A DNA stretch of 64,000 nt from Cokeromyces recurvatus (Eukaryota; Mucoromycota; Mucoromycetes; Mucorales; Mucoraceae). Below, piece by piece: positions 57,353 to 64,000 of this stretch. The position numbers and the translations under genes were made by a program. Under the pieces are notes generated by a model. That model saw nothing but the letters and a program-made list of their open reading frames with translations. It was not told the origin of the DNA and did no database searches. The stretch lies in the NCBI RefSeq assembly GCF_025118155.1, contig NW_026251395.1, positions 558,001 through 622,000 of the forward strand, read 5' to 3'. Every line of letters starts with the position of its first letter. Position 1 is the first letter of the stretch.

Positions 57353-59317
57353 TTACTTTTGAATTGCTGCAATGCATCGACGACCATCAAATACAACTCG
57401 CCATATACCATCTACATCCGTAATCAAGTCCCGAATAAAGCGTCCAGTTTTAATATCCCACATCTTTAAACCACCTTCTGAGCCTGAAATAATTTTATCA
57501 TTATCATGCTGAAAACATGTAATCGAATTAGCATGTCCTGCTAACGCATGTTGGCAAACACCTGTATCAGGTGACCAAATTCTCAAAATTGAATCTGCAG
57601 CAGCAGAGACGAGATAATTTTTACTTAATCCTAGTAACCCGACCAGGACAGTATGACCCTCTAGTTTCTTGATACAATCACCTGTCTTTAAATCCCAAAT
57701 ACGTATACTTGAGTCCATACTGCCACTCATACAACGATTCCTTTCTGAATCAATTACGACTGAATAAACTCTGTTTGTATGACCTTCCAAGACATGAACT
57801 GTATGACCTGTTCTGATATTCCAGACACGAACGGTATGATCATAACTACCGCTTACGAGTGTATCACCATGTGCTGCAATGGCTCGAACAGACTGACCAT
57901 GACCAACTAAAGCACGTACAAAATACGGATTTGGTTTAGTGGATGTATCTCCAAAATAGTGTCCCTCCACATCCTTTGGATTAGGTAACCTCCAGATTCT
58001 TAAAGTAGAATCACGCGAGCCAGTAATGATTAAAGATGGATCATTCCCTTGAATAGGCTTCGTGATCAGTAAACATCTTACAGTGGAGGTATGTCCATTA
58101 AAGATATGTGTACATTTGCCAGTTTCCATGTCCCAGACACGTACCCGTCGATCAGTAGAGCCAGTGACCAGAGTATTATCCAGATATTGAAGAGCCCATA
58201 CACCCCCTTCATGACCCTCAAGCGTCATTCGTTTCTTGCCTGTTGCAGTAGAATAAATATTAACATGAGCATCGTCTGCTCCAGATACAATTTTATCATC
58301 ATCAAACTGTAAACATGTCACTACAAATTTTTCATGACCCCTAAACGTCCTTTCCTCTGCTCTTCCCTTTCTCCAATTTTGTCTTAATGTATGATGTATC
58401 GCATATAATTTTTTATAATAACTATAGTTTGTAGTGATTGATACATTCATAGATGGTAATGGATTAACAAGTGAATAGCCATCCTTTATTAAAAGTTGTT
58501 TCCATACTTTATCATCCGTATCTATGATGGATTTCCATTTCTTACATACACATGAAGCTGTACTTAATGAAAATGCATCCAAATAACTTATAATATATCT
58601 TGAAATCTCTAAGGGTAATGTAGATAATAGATCATGCTTTAAAACAGGGACAATGGCTGAGTTTATAAATTGAAGGGTATCTATTGATGATCGTTTTAAT
58701 AATTGAAATAATAGACGAGACTTGAGATTAGCTGGTATCGAATCAAAGATGCTTATCATGGAAGGTATTTGCTGTAAGGCCTTTAATGTATCATGATCGT
58801 CCATAGTAAGTTGTCGACTTGAAAATAAATTGCAATTATCTGCTTTTAAAATCCTCGGTTTCTTTTTATAGCTTGTAAATAGTTTATCATCATGTGTGAC
58901 TGATCTCTTTTTTGAAAAAGAAGAGCCATCGAGGAAAGCGGTTATATCATTTATAGTAGTAGTCATAGTAGAAGAAGAAGAGGAAGATTCAGTTATCATA
59001 TTTGTAGTGATCATAGATAATGGAGAAGAAGGGTATCCGAGTTTATAAGTGTGAGGACTTTTTATACAAAATTGAGTTAACTCGGTATTTTTATTACTAG
59101 TATGGTTTAACTTTTTTTTTTGTTTTTTTAATAATATAATAATATTAGTTGTAAGACTTCTTTATCCATACTTTGAGAGCTTTTTTTTTCTATTTACCTC
59201 TTTTGAATAATTATTGTCCATGTCATTTTTATTTGATTCTAGAACTTTAAATTGTACAAGATTTGAGTTTATTTCGGTAGATGAATGAATCGGTAGTGAT
59301 GAATCTTGATTTTGCAT
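57353..59317 (-). CDS. CDC4: F-box/WD40 protein Cdc4 (FBXW7-like), SCF substrate receptor
   Basis: Two exons (complement of 57353-59096 and 59172-59317) join to 629 aa. The first exon gives a short polar N-terminus (MQNQDSSLPIHSSTEIN). The F-box lies at about 210-255 (LPLEISRYIISYLDAFSLS, CVCKKWKSIIDTDDKVWKQL). It is followed by the RTFRGHEKFVVTCLQFDDDK linker and seven WD40 blades (LEGHEGGVWAL, VRVWDMETGKC, FNGHTSTVRC, LVGHGQSVRAI, YDHTVRVWNI, LEGHTNRVYSV, LAGHANSITCF). Cdc4 recruits phosphorylated degron substrates such as CDK inhibitors to the SCF ubiquitin ligase. The second exon alone already holds the domains; an internal ATG at 59014 could start a shorter form. Confidence 0.9.
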
Positions 59318-60638
59318 TTTAAATGAATGTGTTGAAAAAAAAAAAAAGAAATGTATATAAAAAGTAAGCTTAAAGAAAGGAAACACAAGTATATAATATA
59401 TAAAAAGATAAAGAAAAATAATAATAACAATAACAATAATAGGAGATAAAGGGGATGGGGGGATTTATCGAAAAGACCGAAGAAAAAAAAAAAAAAGAAT
59501 AAAAAATAAAAAGATTTAGTAATTCATTATTATTCGTCTTGTCTGTTAATGTACAATAGAATATAGAATTTTCGGGTTATAAAAAAAAAAAGTTTTACTG
59601 CTAATAGCGTTGTTGGAAGCTCTTTTTTTTTTTTTTTTTTTTTTCTTTAGCAGTGGTCATGATAGTCTTCTTCTGTTTATACTACAAAGCTATAAGAAAA
59701 AAAGAGTTTGTATTTAGTTTGATTAAAATAAAACTTAGAGTCTACTTTTATTATATTTTGGGTAATAAAGGAAACATAATAAAATGTAAATTTATATATT
59801 CAATAATTACATAATCATTTAAACTCTACTTTCTTCTTCTTCTGCATTCCCGCCTACAAGTGATAATAAGAATAATCGTATACATTCATCTAGAAGGAAT
59901 CATATTATAATAATGTATATTTTAATACTATTTGCACGTAGAATCATAATAATAAAGAGAAACATAATTTTTTATCTTGTTGTACAAGTAAGCATGCATT
60001 ATATACGTCTATATACTGATTTATCCAGGGACTATTATGTACAACTACGTACTAGTATTTATTAACATTATGCATTTAAGTCTACTATGAGCTACTATTA
60101 AAAAATGAAGTCTTTATTGTAATAGGACAGTGAAACAGCATTATGCGTTGTAACACCTCTAAATAATTCTCTTAATAAATGACTCTGCTTTTCTTTTTCT
60201 GGAATTTTTTTTATTTTATTTTATTTTTTTTTTTAAAAAAAAAAAGGAATAATTATTCTATACTTATTTGCATCTGCCTTCATTAGTCATCTGGTGAAAA
60301 AAAAAAAAAAAAAAGTTATTATTATTTAACAAATCGCTGTTTTATTTGCTTTGCTTAGTAAAATTAAATTTAATATAAAATATCAGGTTATCATCTACTT
60401 CAAAAATTCAAATCCAAAAATAAATGGTTGAGATTCATTCTGTTAGTAATCGAATTTTATTTTAATTTGATTGGCTGAAACATTCATAAGCAAAACTAAG
60501 ATTCTGTATTTGAAGTTTTAAAACCAAAATGGTCAGAAATATATAAAAAGGGCGCATAATTCTTGATCGTGAATAAACCATACACTTCTTTTATATTTTA
60601 TTTATTTATTTATTTACTCTTAACTTATATAAACAATA
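59318..60638. promoter_or_regulatory. divergent promoter region between CDC4 and catalase
   Basis: A 1.3-kb gap separates divergent starts. It holds several A/T runs, including an abutting T/A block at about 60225-60246 and a 17-nt A run at 60298-60314. A TATAAAAAG box occurs at 60541-60549, about 90 bp before the catalase ATG, and is a good TATA candidate. Confidence 0.5.
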
Positions 60639-62258
60639 ATGACTAACCTTCCTGTCTTGACCACCTCTAACGGTAACCCTGTTGAAAACGATCAAACCTC
60701 TATCACTGCTGGACCTTGGGGACCTGTTCTTCTTCAAGACTTCAATTTGATCGACAAGCTTTCTCACTTTGATAGAGAACGTATCCCTGAACGTGTTGTC
60801 CATGCTAAGGGTGCAGGTGCTCACGGTGAATTTGGTAAGTAGTAGTAGTAGTAGTAGCAGTCATTTTTTTTTTAAAAAAAATGAACATGCTTTTAATCAT
60901 TATTATCATTGTAGTTGTCACACACGATATTACTCACCTTACCAAGGCCAAGTTCCTCAGTGAAGTCGGTAAGAAGACTCCTTTGTTTATCCGTTTCTCT
61001 ACTGTAGGTGGTGAAAAGGGTAGTGCTGATACTGCTCGTGACCCTCGTGGTTTCGCTGTTAAGTTCTACACTGAAGAAGGTAACCTTGATATTGTCGGTA
61101 ATAACACTCCCATTTTCTTCATTCGTGATCCTTCCAAGTTCCCCGACTTTATCCATACTCAAAAGAGAAACCCTCGTACCAATCTTAAGGATCCTAATGC
61201 TGTTTGGGACTTCTTCTCTAATGTTCCTGAATCTATTCATCAAGTTACTATTCTTTACTCCAACCGTGGTACCCCTGATGGTTACCGTCACATGCACGGT
61301 TTCGGCTCCCACACTTTCAAGATGGTAAATGAAAAGGGTGAATTCAAGTACATCAAGTGGCACTTCCTTACCAAGCAAGGTATTAAGAATTTGAGACCTG
61401 AAGAAGCTAATTTACTCGAAGGTGCCAATCCCGATTATGCCACTCAAGATTTGTTTGAAGCTATTGAACGTGGTGATTACCCCTCTTGGGATGTCTACAT
61501 TCAAGTTATGGATCCTAAGGATGCTCAAACTTACAGATGGAATCCCTTCGATGTTACTAAAGTCTGGCCTCATAAGGTAAATATTTGTAATAGAAATCAA
61601 ATATATATATATGTATGTACATGCTAAATAATATATATCTATATATAATCAATAGGACTATCCTCTTCAACCTGTTGGTACTTTCACTTTGAACAGAAAT
61701 CCTGAAAACTATTTCGCTGAAGTTGAACAAGCTGCTTTCTCTCCTTCTCACTTGGTCCCTGGTATTGATGCTTCCCCTGATCGTATGTTGCAAGGTCGTC
61801 TCTTCTCTTATCCTGATACTCAACGTCATCGTCTCGGTGTTAACTATAAGCAAATTCCTATTAACCAACCTTTGTGTCCTGTTAACAACTATCAACGTGA
61901 TGGTTTCATGGCTGTTAACGGTAATGGTGGTAGAGGCCCCAACTATGGTCCTAACTCCTTCAATGGTCCTGCTCAAACCAACATTGTCAACTCTACTTTC
62001 ATTGCTGAAGAAGTTATGGGTATGACCGGTAGATTCACTTATGAAGTTACTGATGATGACTTTGTTCAAGCTGGTATGCTCTTCCGTCTTTTGAGTGAAC
62101 AAGATAAGGATGACTTGACTAGAACCATCGCTAAGGACTTCCTCAAGGTTAACCAAGACATCGTTGATCGTCAACTCGGTCATTTCGAACGTGCTGACCC
62201 TGAATATCGCAGACGTATTGAAGTTGCCTTGGCCAAGTTGAAGGCACAAAAAGCTTAA
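60639..62258 (+). CDS. catalase (heme-dependent, small-subunit type)
   Basis: Exons 60639-60834, 60915-61576 and 61656-62258 join to 486 aa. The distal-side His is in [13 protein letters not shown], the Asn in [12 protein letters not shown], and the proximal heme-ligand Tyr in [30 protein letters not shown] and DARDPRG-type motifs are intact. It disproportionates hydrogen peroxide to water and oxygen. The size fits small-subunit catalases. The C-terminus ends KAQKA, which is not a standard SKL-type peroxisomal signal, so it may be cytosolic. Codons are strongly biased to C/T endings, as expected for abundant expression, and a TATA-like box lies about 90 bp upstream. The first intron has an AGT microsatellite next to its donor. 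Confidence 0.97.
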
Positions 62259-62937
62259 AATAATTTTTCCTTTTTTAGTCATTATTCTTTTTGGAAGATC
62301 AATTTTATATAAATTCATATTTGTATTTTTATATTTATTTATTGTAATAAAAATAAAAAAAAATTGTGTGTAAATAACAGAAATCTGCTCTTTGGATATT
62401 ATTTTTTTTTTATTTTATTTTATCTCATGCCACATACATATAGTTTCTAATAATTAAAATCTATTATATGTGTTTACTGGTTTAGTTATTACAGTTTGCT
62501 TAGCTACTATTAATTACTGAAGTATAATAATGATGAACCCCAACTTAGTTCAAAATATGGATAGTAATATCATCATAATTTGTAATTATTATATTTCCAG
62601 AATGTGGCGTTATAAAATAAAATGAAACAAACAAACAAATAAATGAATAAATAAATAAATATTTGAAATTAAGAGGTTTCATTTTTTTTTTTTAATGCAT
62701 AATGTTAAAAAATTGCCCTGTCATTTTTTTGAATAGCTTTCTTATATATCATAATTAAGTCACTGTTTACAAAATAGACGATCATCTTTTATTCGTTTCG
62801 TTTCAATTATTTTAGAATTCAGTTTATTAAAATAAGAAGAAAACTGTTTTTATTTATATTAGGATATAAGAGAGTGAACATACAAATAGGTTATTATAAA
62901 GCGACAAAAAAAAAATAATGATACAAGAATAAAAAAT
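62259..62937. other. convergent intergenic region between catalase and pirin genes
   Basis: This should hold both 3' ends. AATAAA-like signals are seen (62346-62351). There is an AAAT tetranucleotide repeat (62636-62663). No gene is seen. Confidence 0.6.
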
Positions 62938-63980
62938 TTAAAAAGTCCAACGATCTCTAATAGATGAAACCCATTCAGGGGCACCTTCAAAGCCATTTTT
63001 GCCTTGTTGATAGTCAGCAAAGGCTTGCTCTATTTCACGCCTAGTATTCATTACAAAAGGACCATGCTGAACTGTAGATTCTTTAATAGGTTCACCAGCA
63101 ATAATAACAAAATGACAATCATCCGAAGTAGATTCAATAGGAATAAAGTCACCTTCATTATCACTTAAAACTAAGGTATGATGTGCTTCTGATGAATGAT
63201 GATTACCACCAAATAAGCCCGTACCTGAAATTGTATAAATAAAGCCTGCATAGCTCTTGGGAATGATTTGTTCCATCTTTTTCCCCTTTTTCAATTTAAC
63301 ATCAATAAACATAGTAGGTGTTCTAGTCATGACAGGACTTTTAACACCATAGGATTCACCTGCAATGACTTTAATCGTCACACCTTCTTCAGGAATAACT
63401 TGAGTTACTTTTTCTTTAGGATATTCTTGATAATTGGGTTCTGACATCTTGTCTTTGCTCGAAAGATTAACCCAAAGTTGAAGACCATGTGACCTCTTAT
63501 TACTTGCAGGGATCTCAGCATGAACGATACCACGAGCTGCAGACATCCATTGTAAATCACCAGGACCAATTCGACCTTTATGACCTTTAAAGTCTTCATG
63601 TAAGAATTCACCTTCCAACATATAAGTTACCGTTTCTATAGATCCATGGTCAATATTCAATATTCATTTACTCTATTATTGTATTTATTTAGTTATTTAC
63701 CAAATCCTCTATGAGGATGATCTGGGAATCCTCCAGGAGCATGAACATCAAATTCATCCAACATTAAGAAAGGATCCAAGTTACGAAGAGCATTGCTGCC
63801 AATAGAACGATACACTATTATTATATAAAATAAAAAAAAGTTAGTATTATTTATAATAATATTTATATGTATGCTTATATTAATACCTTTAGCACCCACT
63901 CCATCCATTTGTTCTCTTGAAAGAACAGCCTTTGTAATGGTTCTAGCAATCTTAGTAGCAGTAGTTATAGAGGATATCAT
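62938..63980 (-). CDS. pirin (cupin-superfamily protein)
   Basis: Three exons (complement of 62938-63635, 63701-63814, 63887-63980) join to 301 aa. The first cupin barrel is complete: RNLDPFLMLDEFDV, HPHRGFETVTYMLEGEFLHED, PGDLQWMSAARGIVHAE. The three His and one Glu that bind the metal in pirins (HPHRGFE and the later IVHAE) are present. The second barrel (PKSYAGFIYTISGTGLFG) lacks a full set, as is usual. Pirins have been reported as quercetinases and as transcriptional cofactors; which applies here cannot be told. The N-terminal MISSITTATKIARTITKAV has a basic amphipathic look and could be a mitochondrial leader. Confidence 0.93.
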
Positions 63981-64000
63981 AATATTTTTAATTTTGATTT

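Noticed and set aside
61557..62318. 253-residue minus-strand frame
   Set aside because: It is an antisense shadow of catalase exon 3. The catalase motifs on the plus strand are unambiguous.

Overview
The window looks like nuclear DNA of an early-diverging fungus, most likely Mucoromycota and probably Mucorales. It is strongly AT-rich, and its genes carry many short introns (mostly about 50-100 nt, GT-AG, often with long A or T runs). It holds complete fungal housekeeping genes (Erg4 sterol reductase, Ste7/Byr1-type MAPKK, Cdc4, Spc25, Whi3-like and Reb1-like proteins) and a decayed Fanzor/OrfB-like family that I associate with Mucorales. The order is inferred from these traits; no rRNA or marker gene is present. 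No tRNA or rRNA gene was recognised.

Layout. 1-9.3 kb: 3' end of an unidentified + strand gene, interrupted by a possible MITE; taspase-1 (-); two divergent WrbA-type flavodoxin quinone reductases, one with a CaaX tail; a GATA factor with two zinc fingers (-). 9.9-18.7 kb: uridine kinase (-), Whi3-like RRM protein (+), a young Tc1/mariner element, a SAP-domain protein kinase with a WNK-like lysine arrangement (+), and a Ubc1/UBE2K-class E2 (-). 19.5-33.9 kb: a GPI-type cell-surface protein with a bacterial-like substrate-binding fold (-), a Reb1/TTF-I-like Myb protein (-), Spc25 (-), ribosomal protein eL18 (+), a SET/NAP histone chaperone (-), Vps55 (+), and a large ankyrin/anillin-like protein (-). 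33.9-45.6 kb: about 11.7 kb with no convincing intact gene but with repeats, a 94-bp palindromic MITE, an LTR-like pair and transposon fragments. 45.6-64 kb: MAPKK (+), a secreted acidic protein (+), Erg4 (-), an R3H-domain protein (-), a broken Fanzor-like gene (-), Cdc4 (-), catalase (+) and pirin (-).

For most genes I joined exons by hand. The junctions keep frame and restore conserved motifs, and each total was checked for divisibility by three. Genes are single units, not operons. Redox and stress genes (two WrbA proteins, catalase, pirin) and cell-cycle or polarity genes (Whi3-like, Cdc4, Spc25, anillin-like, MAPKK) recur, but their proximity does not imply a pathway.

The most unusual signals are at the exon and active-site level: a kinase with SAP plus a WNK-like lysine relocation and exons of 5 and 6 nt; a VPS55 gene whose frame is best explained by a one-nucleotide exon; a possible 22-nt intron in the R3H gene; an E2 whose catalytic cysteine sits on a 15-nt exon; and a uridine kinase with an altered Walker A motif.
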